Source: Scylla paramamosain
Lineage: Eukaryota > Arthropoda > Malacostraca > Decapoda > Portunidae
Length of the DNA stretch: 64,000 nt
Assembly: GCF_035594125.1 (NCBI RefSeq)
Contig: NW_026973728.1
Span: 248,001-312,000, forward strand
Direction of reading: 5' to 3'
Shown: one piece after another, positions 37,703 through 50,453 of the stretch
Position numbering within the stretch: the stretch's first letter is position 1
Layout of the letters: the number at the start of each line of letters is the position of its first letter
The notes under the pieces: model-generated
What the model saw: the letters and a program-made list of their open reading frames with translations, nothing else
Told to the model about the DNA's origin: nothing
Databases searched by the model: none
Translations under genes and position numbers: made by a program

Positions 37703-38836
37703 GGTACCGAGATACCAAAATTCTGGAAAAATTCAGGGAAATTCATTATAAAAAATAATTTTAGCTTTATGCTTTAGCTGTATGTACCAAACCCTGAAGT
37801 GCATGCAAAGCCACCTATATGGAGAAATTACTCGACTTTACCAGAAACCTGTCTTATGACTGTTTTTTTTCAGCAGTTTCAACGATATTACTGAAAACGT
37901 GTCTTTTCAGTGATTTTCGTAGAAAACGCTAAAACGGATGCAAACCAACCAGTATGAAGAAATAGAATAACATTAAAAAAAAGATATATTTTGATGTCTT
38001 CTTGAGCTTGTTACCTACAAAAAAATGCGAAAATAGATGAAACGCAATCTATATTAGGAAAGGAAAGGACATTACGAGAAACGTGTATAATGAGTGTTTT
38101 ATAGTTTCACAAGAACCACAAAGCAAAAAACTCAAAAACTCGTGTACATAATGAAGTTTATTATATACCAAAATGCTGAAACTCATGAATAACACTTTTA
38201 ATTGAGAAACAGAACTACCTTACCAAATGTGTGTATTAGAGAAGTTTCTTACATACCAAAATGCTGAAACTCATGAATAACACTTTTAATTATGAAACAG
38301 AACAACCTTACTAAATGCCTGTATTTTGAGCGTTTTTCACATTCTTAGTTACCAAAACCCCAAATTCCATGCGAAACTAGCTTGATGTGGGAAAAAAATA
38401 ATATTACCAGAAAATGTCTTTCGAGTGTTTTTGAGCGTGTTAGGCAATAAACCACAAAAAGCAGTGCAATCACATTACATAGGAATAAAAACCAACTTTT
38501 ACCAAGAACTTGCCTTTAGGTGTTTTAGAGCTCATTACATACCAAAACGCTAAAACGCATGCAAAACACCTTTTATGTACAAACACAATAACATTACCAA
38601 AAACATGTATTTTGAGTGTTTTTGATCATGTTATCTATAAAAACGCTTAAATACATGCAAAGGACCTTATGTTTGGGAAACGAAAGGACATTACGAGAAA
38701 TATGTATTATGAGTGTTTTTTAGTTCCGTAAGTACCAAAAAGCTAAAACCCACAAATAACACTCTTTATTTAGAAAAATAAATAAATAAAAAATAAAAAA
38801 AATGGATTTTTTTTTTTTTTGTTGTTCATCTTTATA
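37703..38836 (+). repeat. HOR unit U35, type C with M6-M7 duplication
   Basis: M1 is shortened near 37744. M6/M7 is duplicated (GAAGTTTATTATATACC near 38152 and GAAGTTTCTTACATACC near 38242), as in units 16704, 31077 and 53666. Length 1134 bp. Confidence 0.85.
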
Positions 38837-39937
38837 GGTACAAAGATGCCAAAATTTTGGCAAAATTCCGGGCTATAATATGATAAAAGAAAATGATCAA
38901 AAAAGTTAATTTTAGCTTTTTTTTCGGACTGTTATATACCAAACCCTAAATTGTATGCAAAGCCTCCTATATGAGGAAATTAAACGACCTTAGAAGAAAT
39001 CTGTGTTTTGAGTGTTTTTTTTTCAGAATGTTAGGCACCAAAACGATAAATAAATAAGGAACTCACTCTATATGGGAATTCAAAACAAAATTACTGAAAA
39101 CGTGTCTTCTCAGTGTTTTACGTAGAAAAACGGTGAAACGGATACAAACCAACTAATATAAAAAAATAGAAAAACATTACCAAAAAGGTATATTTTGATT
39201 TTTTTTGAGCTAGTTACCTACAAATAACATGAAAATTGATGCAAAGCACTCTATATTAGGAAATAAAAGGACATTGCAAGAAAAGTGTATAATGAGTGTT
39301 TTATAGTTCAAAAAAAAACAAAAGGCAAAAAACGCAAAAACATATGGATATGGAGAAGTTTCCTAGATACCAAAATGCTGAAACTCATGAATAACATTCC
39401 TAATTGAGAAACAGAACAACCTTACTAAATGCGTGTATTTTGAGAGCTTTTCACATTCTTAGTTACCAAAACCCCAAATTGCATGCGAAACCAGCTTTAT
39501 GTGAGAAAAAAATGACAATACCAGAATAATGTCTTTTGAGTGTTTTTGAGCCTGATAGGCAATAAAGCACTAGAAAGCAGGGCAATCACATTACATTTGA
39601 ATAAAACCAATTTTTATCAAGAACATGCCTTTAAGTGTTTTTGAGCTCCTTATATACTAAACCACTAAAACGCATGTAAAACAAACTTTCTGGAGAAACA
39701 GAATAAAATTACCAAAAACATGTATTTTGAGTGTTTTTGATCGTGTTATCTATAAAAACGCTTAAATACATGCAAAGAACCTTATGTTTGGGAAAGAAAA
39801 GGACATTACGAGAAACGTATATTATTAGTGTTTTTAAGTTTGTTAAGTACCAAAAACCTAAAACCCACTCTTTATTTAGAAAAATAAATAAATAAGAAAA
39901 AAAAATAGGAATTTTTTTTTTGTTATTCATCTTCATA
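38837..39937 (+). repeat. HOR unit U36, type D: reference unit with all twelve monomers
   Basis: This unit is complete and shows the order. Approximate starts: M1 38837, M2 38925, M3 39026, M4 39121, M5 39209, M6 39310 (short, 56 bp), M7 39366, M8 39453, M9 39550, M10 39645, M11 39741, M12 39837. Lengths are 88, 101, 95, 88, 101, 56, 87, 97, 95, 96, 96 and 101 bp, total 1101. M12 carries the AAATAAATAAATAAG then T-run tract. Monomers clearly share one ancestor but differ from each other more than the same monomer differs between units, the definition of a higher-order repeat. Confidence 0.92.
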
Positions 39938-41008
39938 GGTACCGAAATGCCAAAATTCAAGGCAATTATATGATAAGAGAATATTATCAAAAAAGTTGAT
40001 TTTAGCTTTTTTTTTGGACTGTTATGTACCAAACCCTAAACTGCCTCTTATATAAGGAAATTAAATGACCTTACCAGAAATCTGTCTTTTGGGTGTTTTT
40101 CAGCATGTTAGTCACCAAAATGATAAATAATAAGGAACTCACATTATATGGGAATGCAAAACAAAATTATTGAAAACGTGTCTTCCCAGTGTTTTACGTA
40201 GAAAAACGCTAAAATAAATGCAAACCAACCAATATCAAGAAATAGAAAAAACATTACCAAAAAGGTATATTTTGATTGTTTTTGAGCTTGTTACCTACAA
40301 AAAAAAACGCTAAAATTGATACAATGCACTCTATATTGGGAAACAAAGGGACATTGCAAGAAAAGTATATAATGAGTGTATTATAGTTCAAAAGAACAAC
40401 AAGGTAAAAAACGCAAAAACTCGTGTATATGGAGAAGTTTCTTAGATACCAAAATGCTGAAACTCATGAATAACACATTAGAAACAGAACAACCTTACCA
40501 AATTCGTGTATTTTGAGTGTTTTTCATATTCTTAGTTACCAAAAACCCAAATTTCATGCGAAACCAGATTTATGTGCGAAAACATGACATTTCCAGAAAA
40601 ATGTCTTTTGAGTGTTTTTGAGCGTGATAGGCAATAAAGCACTAAAAAGTAGGGCAATAACTTTTCATTGGAATAAAACCAATTTTTTTTTAGCAAGAAC
40701 TTGCCTTTAAATGTTTTTGAGCTCCTTATATACCAAACCGCTAAAACGTATGCAAAACAAACTTTATGGAGAAACAGAATAACATTACCAAAAACATGTA
40801 ATTTGGGTGTTTTTTTATTATGTTATCTATAAAAACGCTTAAATACATGCAAAGAACATTATGTTTGGGAAACAAAAGGACATTACGAGAAACGTGTATT
40901 ATGAGTGTTTTTTTTAAGTTCCTTAAGTACCAAAAAGGTAAAACCCACAAATAACACTCTTTATTTAGAAAAAAAAAAAAAAATAGGAATTTTTTTTTCA
41001 TCTTCATA
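39938..41008 (+). repeat. HOR unit U37, type E
   Basis: The E signature is M1 AAATTCAAGGCAATTATATG followed by AAGAGAATATTATC and GTTGATTTTAGC, shared with 55951. M2 is shortened near 40042 (CTAAACTGCCTCTTATATAAG). Length 1071 bp. Confidence 0.84.
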
Positions 41009-41638
41009 GGTGCCGAGATGCCAAAATTCTGGAAAAATTCAGGAAAGTTATATGAACAAAAGAATATTATCAAAAAAGTTAATTTTAGCTCTTTTTTTCG
41101 GACTGTTATGTACCAAACCCTAAAGTGCATGCAAAGTCTCCTATATGAGGAAACTGAACGACCTTACCAGAAATCTGTCTTTTGAGTGTTTTTCAGCATG
41201 TTAGGCACTAAAACGATAAATAATAAGGAACTCACTCTATATGGGAATCCAAAACAAAATTACTGAAAATGTATCTTCTCAGTGTTTTACATAGAAAAAC
41301 GCAAAAACTCGTGTATATAAAGAAGTTTCTTAGATACCAAAATGCTAAAACTCATGAATAACAATCTTAATTGAGAAACCGAACAACCTTAGTAAATGCG
41401 TGTAGTTTGAGTGTTTTTCATATTCCTAGTTAGCAATACCCAAAATTGCATGCAAAATTAGCTTTATGAGGGAAAAAAATGAAATGACCAGAAGTGTCTT
41501 TTAATTGTTTTTGAGCGTGTTAGGCAATGAAGTACTAAAAAGCAGGGCAATCACATTACATGGGAATAAAACCAACTCTTACCAAGAACTTGCCAATATG
41601 TGTTTTTGAGCTCCTTACATACCAAACCGCTAAAACGA
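41009..41638 (+). repeat. HOR unit U38, end of array block 1, partial
   Basis: M1-M10 are present with a deletion at about 41290 where M4 (GTAGAAAAACGC) joins M6 (AAAAACTCGTGTATATAAAG). The same join is seen near 56231. HOR order stops in M10 near 41638 (GCTAAAACGAGTTTTT). Confidence 0.83.
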
Positions 41639-43335
41639 GTTTTTTTGAGCTTGTTACGTAAACAAACGCCAAAATATATGCAAAGTCCTCTATTTTGGGA
41701 AACGAAAGGACATTATGAAAGATCTATTATAATCGTTTTCTTTTTTTTTTTACTTTTTTAGGTACAAAGACGCTAAAACGCATTGACAGCACTTAATAAA
41801 AAAAAAATATATATATTACCTAAAACTTATATTTTAAGTGTATTTAACAAAATGCCAAAATGCATGCAGAGCAACGTATATGGCAATATAAAACATCATT
41901 ACGAAAAAACGTGTCTTTTGAATGTTATAGAGCTTCCTACGTACAAAACGCTATAACGAATACAAAACACTTTATGGAGAAAACGAATAATATTACAAAA
42001 AATAACTATTTCGAGTGTTTTTAGCGTGTTACGTACAAAAATGCAAAAATGCATGAAAATAACGTTATATGGGGAAACGAAAGGACATTACGAAGAAAAT
42101 CTATTATAAGTGTTTTGAACATCACGAGGTAACAAAATGCTGAAACTCAGGAATAGTACTCGATATCGAGACCAAATAACGTGTATTTTGAGTTTCACAT
42201 TAATAAATAGCAAATCGCCAAAATACATCGAAAAACCTCTATATGGGTAAAAACGAGATTTCCAGAAACGTAACTTTTAAATGTTTTTGAGCGTGTTAAA
42301 CACCAGTACGCTAAAAAGCATGGATATCACCTTATTTGGGAATACAAAACGACTTAACGAAAAACATGACTTTTTGAGTGTTTTTGAACTTCTTATGTAC
42401 CAAAAAGGTAAAATGCATGCAAAACACCCTTTATGCAGAAAACAGAATAACATTACCAAAAACAAGTATTTTGAGTGTTTTTGAGCTTGTTACAGAATAA
42501 AACCAAAATATATGAAATGTATACTATGTGGGGAAACAAAAAAGACATTAGAAGAAAAGTGTATTACAAGTGTTTTTGAGCTTCCCAGGTACCGAAATGC
42601 GAAAACGCGTTAATACCACCTTATACAAAGAAACAGAACAACATTACCAAAAACCGCGCAATTTGAGTGTTTTTTTTTTCCACATTTTTAAGTACCAATA
42701 TATTTGGAAACGATACTACATTTCAAGAAATGTTTCTTTTTTTTTAGTGTTTAAAATGCAATGGTAAACACCCTAAATGGGAATAGAAAACAACTTTACC
42801 AAAAAACGTGTCTTTTGAGTGTTTTTCAGCCTCTTACGTACCGAAACCCTAAAAAAGCATGCAAAACACCTTTTATGTAGAAGAATATCATTACCAAAAA
42901 CAAGTATTTTGAGAGTTTTTTGAGTTTGTTGCATACAAAAACATTAAAATGGATGCAAAATAATCTTAATAGGTAGACGTAATGACATTACGAAAAACAT
43001 GTATTATAATGATTTTTTTTAACATTTTAGGTATTGAAACGCTAAACCTATAAACAGCACTCTATGAAGAAACAGAACAACATTAACAAAAACGTGTGTT
43101 TTGAGCATATTTCACATTATTAGGTACCGAAACGCCAAAATGCATGGAAAGGCCTTGATATGAGGAAATTAAATTGTTACAAGAAAGCATGTTTCGAAAC
43201 GAAAAGACTTTACGAGAAACGTGTATTATGAAAGTTTTTGGTTCTTAGGTACAAAAACGCTAAAACGCATGAATAACACTTTATATGAAGACACATAACA
43301 TTATTATTAACATATATTTTGAGTCTATTTCGCTC
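41639..43335 (+). repeat. Disordered satellite island 1, forward half
   Basis: Monomers of the same family continue head to tail (GTGTTTTTGAGC, CATGCAAAACACCC, CATTACCAAAAACAAG), but the M1-M12 order, the A/T tract and the boundary motif are absent. Monomers are more diverged and vary in length. I found no gene. By analogy with alpha satellite this would be older, non-homogenised monomeric DNA. Confidence 0.85.
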
Positions 43336-45167
43336 AAAAAGACCGAAGAGAAACGTTTTTGGTAATGATGTTTCTTTTTTCCATATAGGGTACTTTTCAT
43401 GCTTTTTTAACCGTTTTGGTGCCTAACACGCTCATAAACACTCAAAAAACACATTTCTGGATATATCGTTTCCTTTCCCTATAAAGTGTGCTTTGCGTAC
43501 ATTTTGGCATTTTGGTACCTAACCATGTGAAATACACTCAAAATGCAAGTTTTTATAATGTTAATTTTCTCCATATATTTAGGCGTTTTAGCGTTTCAAT
43601 ACCTAAGAAACTGAAAAAAACACTCATAACACAAGTTTCTCGTAATGCGTTTTTGTTTCTTCAGATCGTGTAATCAAGGATTTTGGCGTTTTTCTAGGTA
43701 ATAAGCTCAAAAACTCTCAAAATACTTGGTTTCAGTAATATTATCATGTTTTCTACATGAAGAGTGTTTGCATGCATTTTTGCGTTTTGGTAATTAACAA
43801 GATCATAATCACTCAAAAAAACATGTTCCTGGAAATGTCTTTTTTTTTTTTCCTCATATAGGGTACCTTACTTATATTTATGCATTTAATTACTTAACAG
43901 TGTAAAAGAATACACAAAGCACGTTTGTTTTTTCTTTTGATGTTGTTCTGTTTCTCCATTTAGAGTGTTATTACAGGGTTTTCGCGTTTTCGTAGACAGG
44001 AAACTCAAAAACACTCATAACACACATTTCTCGCAATGTCTTTTCATTTCCTCATTCTTTGCATGCATTTTGGCGATTTTGTACGTAACAAGCTCAAAAG
44101 CATTTAAATACTTGTTTTTAGAAGGGTGTTTTCCATTCCTTTTATGGTTTTTGTACATAAATAGCTCAAAAACACACCAAACACACGTTTTTAGAAATGT
44201 TGTTTAGCTTTCCCCATGGAGGAACTTTTCCATGCCTTTTAGCGTTTTTGTGCCTAACACGCTCATAAACACTTACAAAAAAAAAAAAATACATGTTTCT
44301 GGAAATTTCGTTTCGTTTCCCTAGAGAGGGCACCTTGCATGCATTTTGGCGTTTTTGCTATCTTACAATGTAAAATAAAACTCAAAAATCACGTTTTTGG
44401 TAAGTGTTTTTATTTTATTTATTTTTTTTCCATATAGAGTAATACTATTTATGTCTTTTAGCGTTTTGGTACCTAAAAAGCTTAAAAACACTGATAATAC
44501 ACTTTTCTTGTAATGTCTTTTCGTTTCTTAATATTAGGTACTTTGGATACATTTTGGCGTTTTCGTAGGTAACAAACTGAAAACCCTTAACACACTTCTT
44601 TTTCGTAATTTTATTGTTTCTCCATAAATCATGTTTCACGTGCGTTTTAGCTTTTTGGTATGTAAGAAGCTTAAAAACATTTTGGTGGCTAACACGATCA
44701 TAAACACTCAACAGACACGTTTCACGATATATCATTTTCTTTCCCAACTATAGCCTATTTTTCCTGTTTTTTGGCTTTTTGGCACCTAATAATGTGTAAT
44801 ACACATAAAACGCAAGTTTTTGGTAATGTTTTTTTTTTTCCACTGAAACCTTTTAACATTTTGGTACCTAAGAAGCTCAAAAGCACTAATAATACACATT
44901 TCAGGTAATGCCCTTTCGTTTCTCAGAGTGTAGTTTGGGTGCATTTCGTCGTTTTTTGTAACAATTTTTTTTTTTTTTTTCGCAAATATATAATGTTTCG
45001 CCATAAATGTTTTTTTTTGCATGCGTTTTAGCATTATGACACGTAATTACCTGAAAACACTGAAAAGAGACGGTTTCGGTTACGTTTAGTTATCCATATA
45101 GGGTGTTTTTTTTTATTTTTTATTTTTTTATTTTATTTATTTATTTATTTATTTTTTTTTTTTTTTT
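43336..45167 (-). repeat. Disordered satellite island 1, reversed half
   Basis: From about 43336 the monomers read on the minus strand (CATTTTGGCATTTTGGTACC, then AACACGCTCATAAACACTC). There is no HOR order. The block ends in a T-rich tract with TTTATTTATTTATTTATT at about 45113-45166 before forward HOR sequence resumes. Long minus-strand open frames here are monomer translations, not genes. Confidence 0.86.
45113..45166. repeat. T-rich simple repeat at an orientation junction
   Basis: Runs of T and TTTA/ATTT units separate the reversed island from forward HOR sequence. This resembles the reverse of an M12 A-rich tract joined to a T-run. Confidence 0.8.
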
Positions 45168-45584
45168 GTCGTATCAGAAAAGTGTCTTTTGAGTGTTTTT
45201 GAGCGTGATAGGCAATAAAGCACTAAAAAGGAGGGCAATCACATTACATTGGAGGAAAACGAATTTTACCAAGAACTTGCCTTTAAGTGTTTTTGAACTC
45301 CTTATATACCAAAACACTAAAACGTATGCAAAACACTCTTTATGGTGAAACAGAATAACTTTACCAAAAACATGTATTTTGAGTGTTTTTGATCATGTTA
45401 CCAATAAAAACGCTTAAATACATGCAAAGAACAGTATTTTTTGGAAACAAAAGGAGATTACGAGAAACGTGTATTATGAATGTTTTTAAGCTCATTAATT
45501 ACCAAAAAGTTAAAAGCCATTGAGAAACAATAAATAAATTTAAAAAATACAATATTTATTTTTTCTTTCTTATTCATCTTCACA
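45168..45584 (+). repeat. HOR unit U39, type F, partial
   Basis: The array resumes in late M8 (CAGAAAAGTGTCTTTTGAG), right after a T-rich tract. The M9 tail GGAGGAAAACGAATTTTACC is F-type and, as elsewhere, the next unit is type A. Confidence 0.84.
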
Positions 45585-46687
45585 GGTACCGAGATGCCAA
45601 AAATCGGGCAAAATTCAGGAAATGATGTGAAATAAGAACATTATCAAAAAAGTTAAATTTAGCTTTTTTTTCGGACTGTTATGTACCAAACCCCTAAAGT
45701 GCATGCAAAGCGACCTATATGGGGAAATTAAACGTCTTTGCCAGAAAACGGTCTTATGAGTGTTTTTCAGCATGTTAGGAACCAACACGATAAATAACAT
45801 GAAAGTCAATCTATATGGAAATCCAATACAAAATTACTAAAAACGTGTCTTTTCGGTGTTTTACGTAGAAAAACACTAAAAGGGATGGAAACTAACCAAT
45901 ATGAAGAAATAAAATAACATTACCAAAAAGGAATATTTTGAGTGTTATTGAAATTGTTACCTAAAAAAACGCGAAAATGGATGGAAAGCACTCTATATTG
46001 GGAAGCAAAAGGACATTACGAGAAACGTGTATAATGAATGTTTTATAGTTTCACAAGAACTACAAGGCAAAAAACGCAAAAACTCGTGTATATAGAGAAG
46101 TTTGTTTACATTCCAAAATGCTGAAACTCTGGAACAACACTCTTAATTGAGAAACAGAACAATATTACTAAATGCGTGTATTTTGAGTGATTTTCACATC
46201 CTTAGTTACTAAAACCCCAAATTGCATGCGAAACCAGCTTTATGTGGGAAAAAAATGACATTACCAGAAAAATGTCTTTTGAGTGTTTTTGAGCATGTTA
46301 GGCAATAAAGCACTAAAAAGCAGAGCAATCACATTACATGGGAATAAAACCAACTTTTACGAAGAACTTGCCTTTAAGTGTTTTTTTTAACTCCTTACAT
46401 ACCAAAACGCTAAAACGTATGCAAAACAATCTTTATGGAGAAACATTACCAAAAACATGTATTTTGAGTGTTTTTGATCATGTTTCCAATAAAAACGCTT
46501 AAATACATGCAAAGAACCCTATTTTTGGGAAACGAAAGGACATTACGAGAAACGTGTATTATGAGTGTTTTTAAGTTCCTTAAGTACCAAAAAAGCTAAA
46601 ACCCACAAACCCACTCTTTATAGAGAGAGAAAAAAAAGAAAATAAAGTATATATATTCTTTTTTTATTTTTGTTTTTCATCTTCATA
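45585..46687 (+). repeat. HOR unit U40, type A then B/C-like
   Basis: M1-M3 are type A (GGAACCAACACGATAAATAAC, as at 34484). From M9 on it has the TTACGAAGAACTTGCC and TTTTTAACTCC variants of B/C units. The M10 middle is shortened near 46440 (GGAGAAACATTACC). Length 1103 bp. Confidence 0.82.
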
Positions 46688-47634
46688 GGTACTAAGATGC
46701 CAAAATTCTGGCAATATTCTTTGGGAATCGAAAACAAAATTACTGAAAACGTGTCTTTTCGGTGTTTTACGTAGAAAAACGCTAAAACAGATGAAAACCA
46801 ACCAATATGAAGAAATAGAATAACATTACCAAGAATCAGAAAAGCATTACCAAAAATGTATATTTTTAGTGTTTTTGAGCTTGTTACCTACAAAAAACGC
46901 GAAAATGGATGCAAAGCACTCCTTATTGGGAAAGAAAAGGACATTACGAGAAACATGTATAATGAGTGGCTTATTTTTTTTGAGCAAAAGAACTTGTGGT
47001 TCACAAGAACTACAAGTCAAAAAATGCAAAACTCGTGTATATAAAGAAGTTTATTAGATACCAAAATACTGAAACTCATGAATAACAATCTTAATTGAGA
47101 AACAGAACAACATTACCAAATGCGTGTATTTTGAGTGTTTTTTCACATGATTCGCAAAACCCTAAATAGCATGCGAAACTAGCTTTATGTGGGACAAAAA
47201 TGACATTACCAGAAGTATCTTTTCAGTGTTTTTGAGCGTGTTAGGCAATAAAGCACTAAAAAGCAGGGCAATCATATTACATTGGAATAAAACCAACTTT
47301 TACCAAGAACTTGCCTTGAAGTGTTTTTCAGCTCCTTATATACCAAATCACTAAAACGCATGCAAAAAACTCCTTTTTGGAGAAGCTGAATAACATTACC
47401 AAAAACAAGTGTTTTGAGTGTTTTTTATCATGTTACCTATAAAAACGCTTAAATACATGCAAAGATCCCCATATTTGGGAAACGAAAGGACATTACGAGA
47501 AATGTGTATTATGAATGTTTTTAAGTTCCTTAAGGACCAAAACGTTAAAACCTACAAATAACACTCTTTATAGAGAAAAAATAAAAAAAATAAAAAAATA
47601 GCATTTTTATTTTTTTTTGTTATTGATGTTCATA
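46688..47634 (+). repeat. HOR unit U41, type H
   Basis: M1 is fused to M3 (CAATATTCTTTGGGAATCG). A small M4 duplication lies near 46825-46855 (AACATTACCAAGAATCAG, then AAGCATTACC). The M5/M6 insert GAACTTGTGGTTCACAAG is near 46990. Length 947 bp. Confidence 0.85.
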
Positions 47635-49327
47635 GGTACCAAGATCCCAAAACTCTGCCAAAATTCAAGGAAATTATGTGGAAAAACATTATCGAAAAAG
47701 TTAATTTTACATTTTTTTTCGGAGTTATGTTTCAAACCATAAAGTGTATGCAAACCCACTTATCTGATAAAATTGAACGAATTTACAAGAAACCTGTCTT
47801 TTGAGTGTTTTTCTGCATGTTAGGCACCAGAACGATAAAGAAAGTGAAATTCACTCTATATGGAAATCCAAAACAAAATTACTGAAAACGTGTCTTTAAA
47901 AAGATTTACGTATAAAAACGCTAAAACGGATGTAAACCAACCAATATGAAGAAATAGAATAACATTACCAAAAAAGTATATTTTGTGTGTTTTTGAGCTT
48001 GTTACATGAAAAAAAGCGCGAAAATGGATGAAAAGTACTCTATATAAGGAAAAAAAAAGACATAACGAAAACGTGTATAATGAATGTTTTATAGTTTCAC
48101 TAGAATCACAAGGCAAAAAACGCAAAAACTCGACTGTATGGAGAAGTTTCTAAGATAGCAAAATACTGAAACTCATGAATAACACTCTTAATCAAGAAAC
48201 AGAACAACCTTACTAAATGTGAGTATTTTGAGTGTTTTTTTACATTCTTAGTTACCAAAACCCCAAATTCCATGCGAAACTAGCTTTATGTGGAAAAAAA
48301 TGACATTACCAGAAAAGTGTCTTTCAGTGTTTTTGAGCGTGTTAGGCAATAAAGCACTAAAAAGCAGGGCAATCACATTACATGGGAATGAAACCAACTT
48401 TTACGAAGAACTTGCCTTTTAGTGTTTTTGACACCCATTTAGTAAGAATGCTCTTTTTCTCAATTAAGAGTGTTATTCATGAATTTTAGCATTTTTGTAT
48501 ATAGGAAACTTCTCCATATACACGAGTTTTTGCGTTGTTTTAATTGTGTTTTTTTTAACTATAAAACATTCATTATACACTTTTCTCGCAATGCCCCTTT
48601 ATTTCCCAATATAGAGTGCTTTGTATCAATTTTCTCGTTTTTTTTTGTAGGTAACAAGCTCAAAAACATTCAAAATATACATTTTTGGTAATGCTTTTCT
48701 GATTCTTGATATTGGTTGGTTTGTATTAGTTTTAGCGTTTTTCTACGTAAAACACTGAGAAGACACGTTTTCAGTAATTTTCTTTTGGATTCCCACATAG
48801 AGTGAGTTCCTAATTATTTATCGTTTTGGTGCCTAATATGCTGAAAAACACTCAAAAGACAGATTTCTGGTAAGGTCTTTAATTTCCTCATATGGGAGTG
48901 TTTGCTTGTCTTTTCAGTATTTTTGAGCGTGTTACCCAATAAAGCACTAAAAGCCAGAGAAATCACATTACATGGGAATAAAACCAAATTTTACCAAGAA
49001 CTTGCCTTCAAGTGTTTTTGAGCTCCTTACATAACAAAACGCTAAAACGCTTGCAAAATACATTTTATGGAGAAACAGAATAACATTACCAAATACATGT
49101 ATTTTGAGTGTTTTTGATCATGTTATCTATAAAAACGCTTAAATACATGCAAAGAACCTTATGTTTGGGAAACGAAAGAACATTACGAGAAACGTGTATT
49201 ATGAGTGATTTTTAAGTTCTTTCAGTACCATACAGTTAAAACCAACAAATAACACACTTTAGAAAAAAAATAATAAATAAAAAAATAAATAAAAAATGGT
49301 ATTTTTTTTTTGTTATTCATCATCATA
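47635..49327 (+). repeat. HOR unit U42, type I with reversed segment
   Basis: This is the most complete copy of this composite: forward M1-M9, reversed M7-M2 (48432-48908), then forward M9-M12. The length of 1693 bp is close to one unit plus a 477-bp insert plus a repeated M9. A type G unit follows. Confidence 0.88.
48432..48908 (-). repeat. Reversed monomer segment, copy 3
   Basis: Minus-strand M2-M7 lie between the same two junctions as the other copies (TTTTTGACACCCATTTAG on the left, GCTTG then TCTTTTCAG on the right). M3 shows AGAGTGAGTTCCTAATTATT, the reverse complement of the D/E/F-type M3. Confidence 0.9.
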
Positions 49328-50453
49328 GGTACCGAGATGCCAAAATTGTGCCAAAATTCAGGGAATTTATGTGGAAAAAAGAACATTATCATAAAAGTTA
49401 ATTATAGTTTTTTTTTTCGGATTGTTATATACCAAACCCTAAAGTGCATGCAAAGCCACATATATAGGGAAGTTAATCGACTTTACCAGAAACCTGTCTT
49501 TTCAGTGTTTTTTCAGCATGTTAGGCACCAAAACGATAAATAATATGGAAGTCAGTCAATATGTGAATCCAAAAGAAAATTACTGAAAACGTGTCTTTTC
49601 AGTGTTTTACGTAGAAAAACGCAAAGTGGATACAAACCATCCTATATGAAGAAATAGAATAACATTACCAAAAAGATATATTTTGAGTGTTTTTGAGCTT
49701 GTTACCTACAAAAAATGCAAAAATGGATGTAAAGCACTCTATATTAGGAAACAAAAGGACATTACGAGAAACGTGTATAATGAGTGTTTTATAGTTTTTA
49801 AAGAACCACAAGGCAATAAACGCAAAAACTCGTGTATATAGAGAAATTTCTTACATAACATAATGAATAAATGCATGAATAACACTTTTAATCGATAAAC
49901 AGAACTACCTTACTAAATTGTGTATTTTGAATGTTTTTCACATTCTTAGTTACGAAAATGCCAAATTACATGCGAAACTAGCATCATTTGGGAAAAAAAA
50001 ATGACATTACCAGAAAAGTGTCTTTTGAGTGTTTTTCAGCGTGATATCCAACAAAGAACTAAAAAGCAGAACGATCACATTACATGGAATAAAACCAACT
50101 TTTACGAAGAATTTGCCTTTAAGTGTTTTTTAACCCCTTATATATTAAACCGTTAAAACGCATGCAAAACAAACTTTATGGAGAAACAGAATAACATTAC
50201 CAAAAACATGTGTTTTGAGTGTTTTTGATCATGTTATCTATAAAAAACGGTTAAGTATATGCAAAGAATATTATGTTTGGGAAACAAAAGGACATTACGA
50301 AAAACTTGTATTATGAGTGTTTTTTTTTTAAGTTCCTTAAGTACCAAAAAGCTAAAACCCACAAATAACACTCTTTATTTAGAAAAAAAAATAAAAAATA
50401 AAAATAATAAAATAAAATAAATAGGATTTTTTTTTTCTTATTCATCTTCATAG
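49328..50453 (+). repeat. HOR unit U43, type G
   Basis: The G signature is GGGAATTTATGTGGAAAAAAG with ATCATAAAAG, and GTCAATATGTGAATCC. All monomers are present. Length 1126 bp. Confidence 0.86.

Larger units (their letters stand above)
1..41638 (+). repeat. Satellite higher-order repeat array, block 1
   Basis: This is a tandem array of about 1.1-kb units, each made of twelve diverged monomers of one family (mostly 88-101 bp). The phase is set by the recurring boundary TTCATCTTCATAGGTACCGAG, which follows an A-rich then T-rich tract. I located 38 such boundaries between 1077 and 41009; most intervals are 1060-1160 bp and shorter or longer ones are explained by loss or gain of whole monomers. 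All units run in the same orientation apart from two reversed inserts. The organisation parallels primate alpha-satellite HORs, but the sequence is not alpha satellite. No gene is present apart from a retrotransposon relic at 9271-9714. Function is unknown; a centromeric or heterochromatic role is inference. Confidence 0.95.

Noticed and set aside
40741..41130. 129-codon minus-strand open frame and similar frames rich in Lys, Phe and Tyr
   Set aside because: They span M2-M1-M12-M10 of neighbouring units including the A/T tract, which translates to Lys or Phe runs. No homology recognised and not conserved as a frame.
41639..45167. Unrelated intergenic or genic DNA in a region without HOR order
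   Set aside because: On reading, every stretch contains recognisable monomer elements (CATGCA core, GTGTTTTTGAGC link or reverse complements), so it is diverged satellite.
43336..45167. LTR or DNA transposon suggested by forward and reversed halves of the island around 43336
   Set aside because: The halves are multi-monomer tracts, not exact terminal repeats; no transposase, integrase or tRNA-primer site is visible.
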